Assembly (NCBI RefSeq): GCF_016862195.1
Contig: NZ_BOMM01000044.1
Span: forward strand, 1 to 64,000
Direction: 5' to 3'
Length of the DNA: 64,000 bases
Origin: Paractinoplanes ferrugineus
GTDB taxonomy: Bacteria; Actinomycetota; Actinomycetes; Mycobacteriales; Micromonosporaceae
Shown here piece after piece: positions 45,074 through 54,390 of this stretch (positions are counted from its first letter, which is position 1; each line of letters begins with the position of its first letter). The notes beneath the pieces were generated by a model. It was not told where the DNA came from. It was given only the letters and a program-made list of their open reading frames with translations, and ran no database searches. The position numbers and the translations under genes are program-made.

Positions 45074-45988
45074 GTGGAAACGCAGCTGTTGCACGTCTTC
45101 CGGACCGTTGCCCACCTGGGCTCGATCACGTCGGCCGCCCGGCCGTTGCGGTTCACCCAGTCGGCGGTGTCCCGGCAGGTGGCGGCGCTGGAGGCGGAGC
45201 TCGGCGCGCGACTGTTCGACCGGGTGCCGCGAGGAGTCACGCTCACCGAGGCGGGGCGCCGACTCCTGCCGTACGCGGAGGGCATCCTCGACCGGCTCAC
45301 CGAGGCGCGGCAGGCGGTCGACGCCCTGCGTACCGTCGGCCGTGCCCGCCTTCGGGTCGGCGCCTTTCCCACCGCGGTGGCCGAGCTGGTCCCGCGCGCG
45401 CTGGCGACGTTCCGGGCGGCCTATCCCGAGGCGGGGCTGACCCTGGTGGAAGGGCTGACCCCGACCCTGCTGGACCGGGTGGCGGCGGGTACGGCCGACA
45501 TCGCCGTGGTCAGCGCCTCGCCCGCGGCTCCGCTCGACGCGAGCCGGTTCGCCCTGCGCCACCTGCTCGACGAACACCTGCTGGTGGCGGTGTCGGTGCA
45601 CCATCGGCTGGCCGGTCGCGAGACGGTGGGCCTGGCGGAGCTGGCCGACGATCCGTTCATCGTCGGCTCGGCCACCGACGAGAGCGCCCTGCTGCACGCG
45701 AACCTGCCGGACGGGTTCACACCGAAGATCGACATCGTGGTGGCCGACTGGACCGGCAAGCTCGGCTGCGTGGCCGCCCAGCTGGGCGTGGCCCTGGTCC
45801 CGGCGCTGGCGCTGCGGGCGGCACCCGCCGACGTGGTGCTGCTGCGCCTCGACCCGGCCGACGAGCCGACCCGCCAGGTCTTCGCGGCCACACCCGCGGG
45901 CCGCCCGCCGTCCCCCGCGGTGCTCGCCTTCCTGACGCACCTGCGCGACGCCGCCACCCGCCACGACCCGACCAAAACCGGCGCGTGA
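45074..45988 (+). CDS. LysR-family transcriptional regulator
   Basis: 304 aa, standard length, from the GTG at 45074. The winged helix-turn-helix (residues 1-60: GSITSAARPLRFTQSAVSRQVAALE... LFDRVPRG) and the periplasmic-binding-type effector domain (RLRVGAFPTAVAELVPRAL onwards) are complete. It is divergent from the RidA-dehydrogenase pair and likely controls it in response to a small metabolite. Confidence 0.92.
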   Translation: METQLLHVFRTVAHLGSITSAARPLRFTQSAVSRQVAALEAELGARLFDRVPRGVTLTEAGRRLLPYAEGILDRLTEARQAVDALRTVGRARLRVGAFPTAVAELVPRALATFRAAYPEAGLTLVEGLTPTLLDRVAAGTADIAVVSASPAAPLDASRFALRHLLDEHLLVAVSVHHRLAGRETVGLAELADDPFIVGSATDESALLHANLPDGFTPKIDIVVADWTGKLGCVAAQLGVALVPALALRAAPADVVLLRLDPADEPTRQVFAATPAGRPPSPAVLAFLTHLRDAATRHDPTKTGA

Positions 45989-46052
45989 AGGCACGGCTGC
46001 GGCGGCGCGGGAGTGGCATCAGCGGGGCGTGGCCGTAGGCCGGCGGGGGCGG

Positions 46053-46556
46053 TCAGTCGGCGAGGCGGATGGCGAGTTCGATCTGCCAGCGGGTCTTCAT
46101 GCGCTCGGTGCGGGGGTCGGTCAGGTAGGCCTCGTAGCGGCAGCCGAACCGGTCGCCGGCTGGGGTCTCGGTGACGTCCGGCTCGAGGTCGGCGGCCCGG
46201 ATCCAGTCGATGAGCATGCCGTGGGCGCGGCGGCCGTGATTGACGTAGGTCATCGTCGCGTAGCGGCCGGCCGGCCGGACACCGGCGCGAACCCGGCCCC
46301 GATCCTCAGCAGGCCCGGCGGCAACCGGGCCCGGCCCGGCGGGGTGGTCGGGCAGCAGACCCACCTCGATGTCCATCGGGCCGGCCATGTCGACCACGTG
46401 CAGGCGGAACAACAGGATGCCGTCGCCGTACGCGTAAAGCTCTTTCATCAATTCGTCACGCACGGCGAACATGCCCTTGAACGGCGTGACGACTCGGATG
46501 CCCAGGTAAGGCCGCGCCGCCTTGGTGACGACGGCGGGTGCCTCGATGATGTCCAT
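46053..46556 (-). CDS. GyrI-like/AraC effector-binding-domain protein
   Basis: 167 aa from the ATG at 46556 (GAAGGGAG site). The chain (MDIIEAPAVVTKAARPYLGIRV... MDIEVGLLPDH... GRYATMTYVNHGR... CRYEAYLTDPR) follows the GyrI-like small-molecule-binding fold without a DNA-binding domain. Such solitary domains bind or hydrolyse toxic small molecules or act as sensors. It is divergent from the GNAT gene with only 27 bp between starts. Confidence 0.75.
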   Translation of the reverse strand: MDIIEAPAVVTKAARPYLGIRVVTPFKGMFAVRDELMKELYAYGDGILLFRLHVVDMAGPMDIEVGLLPDHPAGPGPVAAGPAEDRGRVRAGVRPAGRYATMTYVNHGRRAHGMLIDWIRAADLEPDVTETPAGDRFGCRYEAYLTDPRTERMKTRWQIELAIRLAD

Positions 46557-46583
46557 CGTTCTCCCTTCGGCGAGGATCGTGTC

Positions 46584-47177
46584 ATGACCGACGGCATGAC
46601 CACCGCCCCCACGATCGTCGCCGGGACCCTCAGCGGCCGGCCGCAACCGGTGCTCACCACCCCGGGCCTGGTGCTGCGGCCGTGGGCGGACGAGGACGCC
46701 GAGACGTTCCTCGGCGCCTATCAGGATGCGGACATCACGCGGTGGCACACGCGGCAGCCGGTCGGGCTCGACGGCGTGCTCGCCTGGTTCGAGCAGTATC
46801 GGCGGGACTGGAGTTCGGAGACCGGCGGCCACTGGGCGATCACCCGCGACGGGGACGAGGTGCTCGGGCGGATCACGATGCGCGGGTTCGACTTCTCCGA
46901 CGGTGTCGCCGGCTGCGCCTACTGGGTGCTGCCGAACGCTCGCGGCGCCGGGCTGGCACCGCGAGCGTTGACCGCCCTCAGCGAGTGGGGGCTGGGCGAG
47001 GCCGGCTTCCACCGGCTCTACCTCGAGCATTCCACCCGTAACGCGGCGTCCTGCCGGGTCGCCACCAAGGCCGGCTTCGGGCTGGAGGGCACCAAGCGCA
47101 GCGACGCCGTGCACGCCGACGGGCGGCACGACATGCACCTGCACGCCCGCATCCGGGATCAGGACACCCGGAGCTGA
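46584..47177 (+). CDS. GNAT-family N-acetyltransferase (RimJ/RimL type)
   Basis: 197 aa from the ATG at 46584 (GAGGA upstream; ATG at 46596 also possible). LVLRPWADEDAETFLGAYQDADITRW begins the fold; the acetyl-CoA loop is less canonical (LPNARGAGLAPRAL, Arg/Gly-x-Gly-Ala). EHSTRNAASCRVATKAGF is the typical RimJ/L C-terminal helix. It acetylates an amino group on a protein or small molecule, not identified. The 3' end overlaps the convergent DUF1028 gene by 19 bp. Confidence 0.85.
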   Translation: MTDGMTTAPTIVAGTLSGRPQPVLTTPGLVLRPWADEDAETFLGAYQDADITRWHTRQPVGLDGVLAWFEQYRRDWSSETGGHWAITRDGDEVLGRITMRGFDFSDGVAGCAYWVLPNARGAGLAPRALTALSEWGLGEAGFHRLYLEHSTRNAASCRVATKAGFGLEGTKRSDAVHADGRHDMHLHARIRDQDTRS

Positions 47178-47989
47178 TCCAGCACGAGGGGGTCGATGGC
47201 CCCGGCGACCAGGCGTTCCTCCAGGTTCTCGATACCGGCCCAGTCGGCCAGGGCGGCGTCGAGGTCGGTGGCGGTGTGGCCGGCCCGGGACAGCCGGTCG
47301 CGCACCTCCTCGGCGACCACGCCGGTAAGCGGGATCAGGGTGTCCGGGTCGGGGCGTTCGAAGTACAGCGAGTGCATCTCCAGCAGCCGCTGCAGTTCGG
47401 CGACCGGGTCGGGGTGGTCGTCCACGCGCAGGTCCACCCAGACGTCACTGGTGCCGCCGTACCCCATGCCCTTCGCCACCACCAGCAGCGCCGCGCTCTG
47501 CCGGCCCCGGCGGTCGCCGCCGGCGAGATCGCCCGCCCGCAGCGCCGCGAGCAGCCGGTAGGCCAGCCGGGTCTCCGCCGCCGACGCCTGCCAGGCCACC
47601 TCCATGCCGTCCACCACCTGCGGGCCGGCGAGCATGTTGCCCTGGATGGCGTAACCGTCGCCGGCCGTGCCGCCGGCCCACGGGTGGCACTCGCCGCCGG
47701 TGAACGTGCCGCCGGCACCGGTCACGCCGACCACGCCGACCTGCCGTTGTTCGATCGGGCCGTCGTCGGCGGCGGTCAGCGCGGTGACTGTCGAGGCGGC
47801 GGTGACGCCGGTCGCCAGCAGGGCGAGGGCCTGCGGGCGGTAGGCGAGATTGGCGTACGACTGGGTGGCCACCGCGCCGACCGACGCGAGGGCGGCCGGG
47901 ACGGCCGCGCCCACCCCGAGGAACTTGCTGGCCACGGCTACCCCGTGGGCGGTGGCGTCGGCGGAGCGGGCCACGATCGAAAAGGTCAT
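47159..47989 (-). CDS. DUF1028 family protein (Ntn-hydrolase-like)
   Basis: 276 aa from the ATG at 47989. The opening MTFSIVARSADATAHGVAVASKFLGVG and AVATQSYANLAYRP, then GDGYAIQGNML and SAALLVVAKGMGYGG, match DUF1028. The family is thought to have an Ntn-hydrolase-like fold but an unproven activity. Family members normally need a free small residue after Met; here it is Thr2, compatible with that idea. It is divergent from the Rieske gene with 38 bp between them. Confidence 0.8.
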   Translation of the reverse strand: MTFSIVARSADATAHGVAVASKFLGVGAAVPAALASVGAVATQSYANLAYRPQALALLATGVTAASTVTALTAADDGPIEQRQVGVVGVTGAGGTFTGGECHPWAGGTAGDGYAIQGNMLAGPQVVDGMEVAWQASAAETRLAYRLLAALRAGDLAGGDRRGRQSAALLVVAKGMGYGGTSDVWVDLRVDDHPDPVAELQRLLEMHSLYFERPDPDTLIPLTGVVAEEVRDRLSRAGHTATDLDAALADWAGIENLEERLVAGAIDPLVLDQLRVS

Positions 47990-48027
47990 GGCGCATTTTG
48001 TAACACCGGAGGCGCAGACTGGCGCGC

Positions 48028-49233
48028 ATGGACTGGCTGGCGATCGCATCGGACGCTGAGGTGAGCACCCGGCCGCTGGCGGTGACGGCGCACGGCGTAC
48101 CCCTCGTGGTGTTGCGGCCGCGGGCCGGCGCCGAGCCGGTGGTGTTCGCGGACCGGTGCCCGCATCGCCTTGTTCCGCTGTCCGCCGCGACCGTCGAGGG
48201 CGGCCGGCTGCGGTGCGCCTATCACGGCTGGGAGTTCGACGCGGCCGGGAGCTGTGTGGCGCTGCCGTCGCAGGAGGGGAACCCGCCGCCGCGGGCCGAC
48301 CTGCCGACGGGGCCGCGGATCCGGGTGCGGGACGGCATGGTGCAGGTCGCGACGGACGACCTGCCGGGCGGCGATCCGGCCGATCTGTTCACCAACGAGG
48401 ACCCGTCGCTGGCGTACGCGTGGCATCCGATCGGCATCGCCGGGGTCGACGACGTGTCCGAGGTGGAGCTGCTGGGGCGCCGTTACCGGCCGGACCGGGA
48501 GCACACCCAGGAACGCTGGGGGCTGCTCTGGCTCGCGCCGGAGAAGCCGCTCACTGAGCTGTTCGACGATCCCGATCACGACGACGAGAACTACGTCGGA
48601 GCTTGGCTCCCACCCGCGCGGAGCAAGGCGTCGGCGGGCATCGTCGCCGACAACTTCCTCGATGTGGCCCATTTCCCGTTCGTGCACGCCAGGACCTTCG
48701 GTGCGGCGGCGGAGAAACTGGTCGAACGGTACGAGGTGACCGAGGAGCCGTGGGGCTGCCGCAGCGTGCAGGAGCAGTGGTTCGACAATCCGGCGGATCC
48801 CGAGGTGCTCGCCGGCCGGCGGTCGTCCCGACAAAGGCGCCGAGCGACCTATGTGTACAGAGCGCCGTTCCAGCTTATGCTGCGCCTCGAGGAGCTGGAC
48901 GCGGGCGCGGTGAAGACGATTCTGTTCTTCGCCCAGCCGGAATCGCGGTCCAGCACCCGGATCTACACGAAGATGCTGTTCCACGGGATCGGCGGGGTGG
49001 CCGATCCCACGCCCGACGTGCTGCGTTCCGAGCTCGCTTTCGAGGAGGCGGTGCTGACCGAGGACCTCGAACTGCAGCGAACACTGCGGTTGCCCGGTCT
49101 GCCGCTGCGCATGCGTGACGAGCTGCACGTGCGCGCCGATCTGCTCGGGGTGAACCTGCGCCGGGTTCTCCGACGTTTCCAAGATGCAGTCGCGCCCGCC
49201 GCCGCCCTCGGCGGAGCGCCGACCAGGGACTGA
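48028..49233 (+). CDS. Rieske non-haem iron oxygenase, VanA-like
   Basis: 401 aa. The N-terminal Rieske domain binds a 2Fe-2S cluster through CPHRLVPL and CAYHGWEF. The mononuclear iron site is in NFLDVAHFPFVH (Asp, His, His), so the catalytic domain is complete. It belongs with vanillate O-demethylase-type and related ring hydroxylases, which need a reductase not present here. Its divergent neighbour is the DUF1028 gene. The substrate is unknown; probably an aromatic or methoxylated compound. Confidence 0.88.
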   Translation: MDWLAIASDAEVSTRPLAVTAHGVPLVVLRPRAGAEPVVFADRCPHRLVPLSAATVEGGRLRCAYHGWEFDAAGSCVALPSQEGNPPPRADLPTGPRIRVRDGMVQVATDDLPGGDPADLFTNEDPSLAYAWHPIGIAGVDDVSEVELLGRRYRPDREHTQERWGLLWLAPEKPLTELFDDPDHDDENYVGAWLPPARSKASAGIVADNFLDVAHFPFVHARTFGAAAEKLVERYEVTEEPWGCRSVQEQWFDNPADPEVLAGRRSSRQRRRATYVYRAPFQLMLRLEELDAGAVKTILFFAQPESRSSTRIYTKMLFHGIGGVADPTPDVLRSELAFEEAVLTEDLELQRTLRLPGLPLRMRDELHVRADLLGVNLRRVLRRFQDAVAPAAALGGAPTRD

Positions 49234-49316
49234 ACGCCGATCTCGGCGCCCGGTTCCGCAAGTGCCGCGGGCGGCGACCCGGTGGTTGCCGCGACCGGGC
49301 CCGCCCGCGGCCTTTC

Positions 49317-51131
49317 TCAGGCGGCGCGTTTGAGGGTCGGCAGCGCGCACAGTTCGGCCAGATCGGCGGCGAGGCGCACGGGATCGGCGTCCGCGTCCAG
49401 GTTCAGCACCGACGCCGGGTCCAACGGCGGCACCCCGACGTGCGAGATCAACGGATGGTACGGCCGCCGGTCGACCTCGCCCGCCCCGAACAGCACCTCG
49501 CTCAGCTTCTCCCCCGGCCGCAACCCGCTGTAAGTGATCTCCACCGGTTTCGGCGCGAGCTGGTTCATCTGCTTGGCGAGCTCGGCGATCCGCACCGGCT
49601 CACCCATCTCCAGCACGAGCGCCTCACCGTCGCGCCCGATCGCGGCGGCCTGGATGACCAGCTGCACGGCCTCCTGGATGGTCATCAGGTAGCGGGTGAC
49701 GTCCGGGTGGGTAACGGTGATCGGGCCGCCGCCGGCGATCTGTGCGGCGAACGTGGTCAGCACCGACCCGCGGCTGCCGAGCACGTTGCCGAAGCGTACG
49801 GAGAGGAAGGTTCCCGCACTTCGCCGTGCCTGATCGGCGGTGAGCCGTTCGGTGACGCGTTTGGTGTAGCCGAGCACGCTCACCGGGTCGGCCGCCTTGT
49901 CGGTGGAGATGTTGACGAACCGCTCCACCTCGCCGGCCGCCTCGAGGACGGCGAGCGTGCCCCAGATGTTGCTCTTCACCGCCTCGCCCGGGTAGCGCTG
50001 GAGCAACGAGAGGTGTTTCAGCGCGGCCGAGTGGAAGACCACCTCCGGTTTCCGGGTGCGGAAGATCTGCCGCATCCGGTCGGCGTCGCGCACCGACGCC
50101 AGCACCAGTCCCGGGTCGGTGAGCTGGGCCTGCGGGTCGAGCGTGAGCAGCACGGCGTGCAGGGCCGACTCGTCGCGGTCCAGCATGATCAGCTCGGCCG
50201 GCTGGAAACGGTGGATCTGCCGGCACAGCTCGGAGCCGATCGAGCCGCCCGCCCCGGTGACAAGCACCCGCTTGCCGGTCAGGTAGCCGGCGATGGCGTC
50301 GAGGTCGGTGTCGATCTGGTGCCGGCCGAGCAGGTCGGTGACGTCGGGCTCGCGCAGGTCACGCACGCCGACCTCGTGGTCCAGCAGCTCCGCCACCGAC
50401 GGCACGACGAGGAACCGCGCGCCGGCCGAGGTGGTGATGTCCCGGATGGCGCGCACGAGTTCGGCGTTCGAGTTGGCCACGGCGAAGACCACGGTGGTCG
50501 CGCCGGTACGTTCGAGGAGCGCCGGGATGTCGGCCTGGTTGCCGAGCACGGGTACGCCGTGCGGATGCAGCCGCCGCTTGCCGCGATCGTCGTCGACCAC
50601 CCCGATCGGCAGGTACCGCCCGTTGGGGTCGGTGAGCATCGACTGGAGCAGCCGGCGCCCCGCCGAGCCGGCCCCGAACACCAGGACCCGGGCGGCGACG
50701 CGCGCGTCGGGACGGGAGCGGGCGTCCTCGCGCAGCCGCCACAGCAGCCGCACCCCGAGCATCAGCACGATCGCGGCGAACCCGCCGACGACCGGCGCCC
50801 CGGCCGGCACGGTCACGTCGGTCGCCCACATGTCGGCCAGCAGCAGCACCGCGGTGTTGAGCAGGGCGATCCGGATCAGGACGCGGATCTCCTCGATCGA
50901 GCCGAACGCGTGCCGGCCGCGGTAGAGGTGCAGGACCTGACCGGCGACGATCTGCATGGCGACCGCGACCACCAGGACCGGGGCGAGCCCGGCCAGGTGC
51001 CGGGTTTCGAGGTCGAACTCGTACCGGGCGAGCATGGCGGTGTAGAGGCCGGTCACCCAGGCGAGGCAGTCGACCGCGGGCGCCGCCACCCACCACGGGA
51101 AGCGCCGCGCATGCCTTTTCACATCGGTCAC
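49317..51131 (-). CDS. CapD/PglF-type nucleotide-sugar 4,6-dehydratase/epimerase
   Basis: 604 aa. Four N-terminal helices (about 12-125) anchor it. A CoA-binding-like Rossmann segment (GAGSAGRRLLQSML) is followed by the SDR domain with GAGGSIGSELCRQI, DKAADP and GYTKR. The residue aligned with the catalytic Tyr of the Yx3K motif appears to be Leu (VLGYTKR), as in retaining PglF-like enzymes that have Met there. It prepares a UDP-sugar, probably UDP-GlcNAc-derived, for surface polysaccharide. It is divergent from the polysaccharide operon at 51275 and likely part of it. Confidence 0.88.
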   Translation of the reverse strand: MTDVKRHARRFPWWVAAPAVDCLAWVTGLYTAMLARYEFDLETRHLAGLAPVLVVAVAMQIVAGQVLHLYRGRHAFGSIEEIRVLIRIALLNTAVLLLADMWATDVTVPAGAPVVGGFAAIVLMLGVRLLWRLREDARSRPDARVAARVLVFGAGSAGRRLLQSMLTDPNGRYLPIGVVDDDRGKRRLHPHGVPVLGNQADIPALLERTGATTVVFAVANSNAELVRAIRDITTSAGARFLVVPSVAELLDHEVGVRDLREPDVTDLLGRHQIDTDLDAIAGYLTGKRVLVTGAGGSIGSELCRQIHRFQPAELIMLDRDESALHAVLLTLDPQAQLTDPGLVLASVRDADRMRQIFRTRKPEVVFHSAALKHLSLLQRYPGEAVKSNIWGTLAVLEAAGEVERFVNISTDKAADPVSVLGYTKRVTERLTADQARRSAGTFLSVRFGNVLGSRGSVLTTFAAQIAGGGPITVTHPDVTRYLMTIQEAVQLVIQAAAIGRDGEALVLEMGEPVRIAELAKQMNQLAPKPVEITYSGLRPGEKLSEVLFGAGEVDRRPYHPLISHVGVPPLDPASVLNLDADADPVRLAADLAELCALPTLKRAA

Positions 51132-51274
51132 AGCGGCACCTCCCGGACCGTCTTCCCAATTGCGAAGCGTAATCGACCTGATGTCCCCCGGAAGAAGTTT
51201 GGGATATCGCCGCGTGCCGCTGCCGAGGGCGCCTAGTTTGATCGTGAAGGCGTGATCGTCGGAGGGGAGCGCGC

Positions 51275-52684
51275 GTGGAGATACGCGACTACCTCCGGGT
51301 GGTGCAACGACAGTGGTGGGTGGTTGCCGCCACGATTCTGGTCGCGCTCGGTGTCACCCAGGTGATCAACAAGCGGACCACCCCGGAGTATGCGGCGTCA
51401 GCCGTCTTCTTCCTGTCCAGCGCCCGGGACGGGACCTCCTCGGTGCTCGAGGGATCGCTGTTCGTCTCGGCTCGCCTGAAAACCTACACGGAGCTGCTGA
51501 CCGGCGATCAAATGGTCCGGGAAATTGCGTCGGCGACGAATTCCGGACTGACCACGGAGGAAATCGAGGACCGCATTGCGGTGATCACCGACGGCGGTAG
51601 CGTATTGCTGACGGTAACGGTCACCGACAGCGTTCCGGCCCGCGCTTCGGCAATCGCGAACGCCATTGTCGCCCGCTTTCCGCCGCTGGTGAAAGAACTC
51701 GAGCAGCGCGCCGACCCGGCCGGACCGGCGATCGTCGCCGAGATCGTCCAGCCGGTGCTGCTCGACCCCGAGCCGGTGTCGCCGCGGCCGCTGCACAACG
51801 ACGCCCTCGCGGTCGCGGTCGGGCTGCTGATCGGCGCCGCGATCGGGGTGATCCGCGAGGTCTGCGACAACTCGATCCGGCTCGCCGGGGTGCTGCCCGA
51901 CCTGACCGGCACGCCGGTGCTGGCGCTGATCCCGATCGACCGCAAGGCCCGCGGGGAGGCGGGCCCGTTCGTCTCGGACAGCCGCTCGCCACGCGCCGAG
52001 GCGTTGCGCCAGCTACGCACCAACGTGCAGTACGCGGACCGCGAGCACCCGGTGAAGATCCTGGCCGTGACCAGCGCGATGCCCGGCGAGGGCCGCTCGT
52101 CGACGGCGTGCGGGCTGGCGATCCTGTTCGCCGAGGCGGGCCAGAAGGTGCTGATCGTCGACGCCGAGTTGCGCCGCCCCCGGCTCGCCGGGTTCCTGGG
52201 CCGGGAGGGCTCGGCCGGGCTGACCACCGTGCTCGTCGGGGCGGCCTCGCTCGACCAGGTGCTCCAGCCGTGGGGCGCGGGACTGTGGCTGCTGGCCAGC
52301 GGGCACCGGCCGCCCAACCCCAGCGAGCTGCTCGGCTCGGCCCGGATGGGCGAGCTGATCGACGAGCTCCGCGACCGCTTCGACAAGATCATCTTTGACT
52401 CGCCGCCGCTGCTGCCGGTCACCGACGGCGCGGTGGTGGCGGCCCGCGCCGACGGGGCACTCCTGCTCGTCCGCGCCCGCAAGACCACCGCCACCCAGGT
52501 CACCGCGGCCGTCCGCGCCCTGGCCGCGGTCGACGCCCGGCTGCTCGGCCCGGTCTTCAACATGGTCGCCGCCCCGCGTAAGCGACTCGGGCTGCCGGTC
52601 AGCGCCGACACCTCGGGCCCGCCGCTGCCCCCGGCGCCGCGCCCCGGCGGCTGGAACCTGGCCGTGCTGAGCGGTGCGCTATGA
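51275..52684 (+). CDS. polysaccharide co-polymerase/BY-kinase-like protein, degenerate Walker A
   Basis: 469 aa from the GTG at 51275 (GGAGGGG site). The Wzz-type domain has TM1 at about 15-31 and TM2 at about 176-192. The cytoplasmic ATPase domain has KIIFDSPPLLPVTD (Walker B) and VLIVDAELRRPRL (Walker A prime, with Glu for the usual second Asp). Walker A reads SAMPGEGRSST, with Arg274 (CGC codon) where Lys is invariant. No tyrosine cluster exists at the C-terminus. It probably controls chain length but may have lost kinase activity. The next gene overlaps its stop (ATGA). Confidence 0.85.
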   Translation: MEIRDYLRVVQRQWWVVAATILVALGVTQVINKRTTPEYAASAVFFLSSARDGTSSVLEGSLFVSARLKTYTELLTGDQMVREIASATNSGLTTEEIEDRIAVITDGGSVLLTVTVTDSVPARASAIANAIVARFPPLVKELEQRADPAGPAIVAEIVQPVLLDPEPVSPRPLHNDALAVAVGLLIGAAIGVIREVCDNSIRLAGVLPDLTGTPVLALIPIDRKARGEAGPFVSDSRSPRAEALRQLRTNVQYADREHPVKILAVTSAMPGEGRSSTACGLAILFAEAGQKVLIVDAELRRPRLAGFLGREGSAGLTTVLVGAASLDQVLQPWGAGLWLLASGHRPPNPSELLGSARMGELIDELRDRFDKIIFDSPPLLPVTDGAVVAARADGALLLVRARKTTATQVTAAVRALAAVDARLLGPVFNMVAAPRKRLGLPVSADTSGPPLPPAPRPGGWNLAVLSGAL

Positions 52685-53691
52685 GCCGCCTGCCGTTCCT
52701 CAGCGTGGTCATCCCGTGCTGGAACGAGGCCGGTTTCGTGGCCGCGTTCCTCGACTCGGTGCTGGCCAACGACTACCCGGCGGACCGGATGGAGGTCCTG
52801 CTGGTCGACGGGATGAGCACCGACGGCACCCGGGAGATCGCGGCCAAGTACGAGGCCCGCGAACCCCGCCTGCGAGTCGTCGACAACCCCGGCCACAGCA
52901 AGCCGGTCGCTCTCAACCTCGGCATCCTCGAGTCCCGCGGCGACGTGATCATCCGGCTCGACGTGCACGCCGTCTACCAGAAGGACTACCTGCGCCGCTG
53001 CGTGCAGGGCCTGGTCGCGCACCCGGACGCGGACAACGTCGGCGGCGTGCGCCGGGCCGAGCCCCGCGACGAACGGCTGCTCAGCCGGGCCGTCTCGCTG
53101 GCCAACACCCATCCGCTGGCGGCCGGGAACGCGAAATACCGGATCGGCGCGGCCGGGCCCAAGTGGGTCGACACCGTCTTCGGCGGGTGCTACCGCCGGG
53201 CGGTCTTCGACCGGATCGGGCTGTTCGACGAGCGGCTCGACCGCACCCAGGACCTCGAGTTCAACCAGCGGCTCCGGGCGGCCGGCGGCAAGATCCTGCT
53301 GATCCCGGACATCGTCTGCACCTACTACCCGCGCGGCGACTGGAAGCAGTTCGTCACGTGGACCTACAACTCGGCGTACTGGGCGTTCAAGGGCAGCCGC
53401 ACGGTCGGCCGGTGGATCGGGTCGTGGCGCAACTGCGTGCCGCTCGGCTTCGTCGCCGGACTCGCCGGGGCGGCCGTCCTCGGTCCGCACTCGAAGCTGG
53501 TCCGCCGCGTCGCCGGCACCGTCCTCGGCACGTACGGGGTGCTGGTCGTCGGCTCCGCCGGCCGGATCGCGGCGCGCGAACGCGAGCCCCGGCTGCTCGT
53601 CGTCATGCCGGTGGTCTTCTTCGCCACCCATGTCAGCTACGGCCTCGGGTCCGCCGTGGGCCTGCTCGATCCGGCCGGCCGGCGCCGATGA
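52681..53691 (+). CDS. family 2 glycosyltransferase, membrane-associated
   Basis: 336 aa. GT-A fold signatures are SVVIPCWNEAGFV (N-terminus), VDGMSTDGT and IIRLDVHAVY, where Asp-Val-His replaces the DxD metal motif, followed by the acceptor-side FGGCYRRAVFDRIGLFDE and TQDLEFNQRL. One or two C-terminal hydrophobic segments may anchor it. It adds a sugar to a lipid-linked intermediate on the cytoplasmic side. It is coupled to both neighbours by ATGA overlaps and is the only non-priming glycosyltransferase seen in the locus. Confidence 0.92.
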   Translation: MSRLPFLSVVIPCWNEAGFVAAFLDSVLANDYPADRMEVLLVDGMSTDGTREIAAKYEAREPRLRVVDNPGHSKPVALNLGILESRGDVIIRLDVHAVYQKDYLRRCVQGLVAHPDADNVGGVRRAEPRDERLLSRAVSLANTHPLAAGNAKYRIGAAGPKWVDTVFGGCYRRAVFDRIGLFDERLDRTQDLEFNQRLRAAGGKILLIPDIVCTYYPRGDWKQFVTWTYNSAYWAFKGSRTVGRWIGSWRNCVPLGFVAGLAGAAVLGPHSKLVRRVAGTVLGTYGVLVVGSAGRIAAREREPRLLVVMPVVFFATHVSYGLGSAVGLLDPAGRRR

Positions 53692-54386
53692 CGACGTCGG
53701 TGCGCACGAGGCCGGTCCGCGAGGCACCGGTCTACGAGGCCGCGAAACGCGCGACCGACATCGTGGTGTCCGCGGTCGGCCTGCTCGCCGTCGCCCCGCT
53801 GGGCGCGGCCATCGCCTGGCGGGTCCGTCGCGAGGACTACGGCCCGGTCATCTTCCGCGGCCTGCGGGTCGGTCGCCACGGCCGTACCTTCCGCATCCTG
53901 AAGTTCCGCAGCATGGCGATCGGCGCCGACCAGCTCGGCCTGCACGTCACCCCGGGCGACGACCCGAGCCTCACCCCCACCGGCCGGTTCCTGCGCCGGT
54001 GGAAGCTCGACGAGCTGCCCCAGCTGGTGAACGTGCTGCGCGGCGAGATGAGTCTCGTCGGGCCGCGGCCGCCCACGGTCTGGGACGCCGAGCACTACGA
54101 CGAACAGCAGAAACACCTGCTTGACGTACGGCCGGGGATCACCGACTGGGCGTCCATCCGCTACCGCAACCAGGACATGCTGATCGAGGGGCGGGCCGAT
54201 CCGCACGTCGCGTACTTCGAGATGATCCGCCCCGGCAAGCTGGACCTCGCCATGGCGTACGTGCAGAACCGAAGTTACGTCGTTGATCTTGGGATTCTCG
54301 GGTTGACCGCCCTGGCCCTGCTGCGCCACCCGCGCACCGACGAACTGCTGCAACGCATGGTGACCTCGGTCCGGGCCCGCGTCTGA
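53688..54386 (+). CDS. priming sugar transferase (undecaprenyl-phosphate glycosyl-1-phosphate type)
   Basis: 232 aa. A single membrane helix (about 25-46) is preceded by YEAAKRATDI. The catalytic segments VIFRGLRVGRHGRTFRILKFRSM and LDELPQLVNVLRGEMSLVGPRP are the complete bacterial sugar transferase signature. It transfers a sugar-1-phosphate to undecaprenyl phosphate, starting each repeat unit. It is short, with only the C-terminal core, like PglC/WbaP catalytic domains. Confidence 0.93.
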   Translation: MTTSVRTRPVREAPVYEAAKRATDIVVSAVGLLAVAPLGAAIAWRVRREDYGPVIFRGLRVGRHGRTFRILKFRSMAIGADQLGLHVTPGDDPSLTPTGRFLRRWKLDELPQLVNVLRGEMSLVGPRPPTVWDAEHYDEQQKHLLDVRPGITDWASIRYRNQDMLIEGRADPHVAYFEMIRPGKLDLAMAYVQNRSYVVDLGILGLTALALLRHPRTDELLQRMVTSVRARV

Positions 54387-54390
54387 GACC

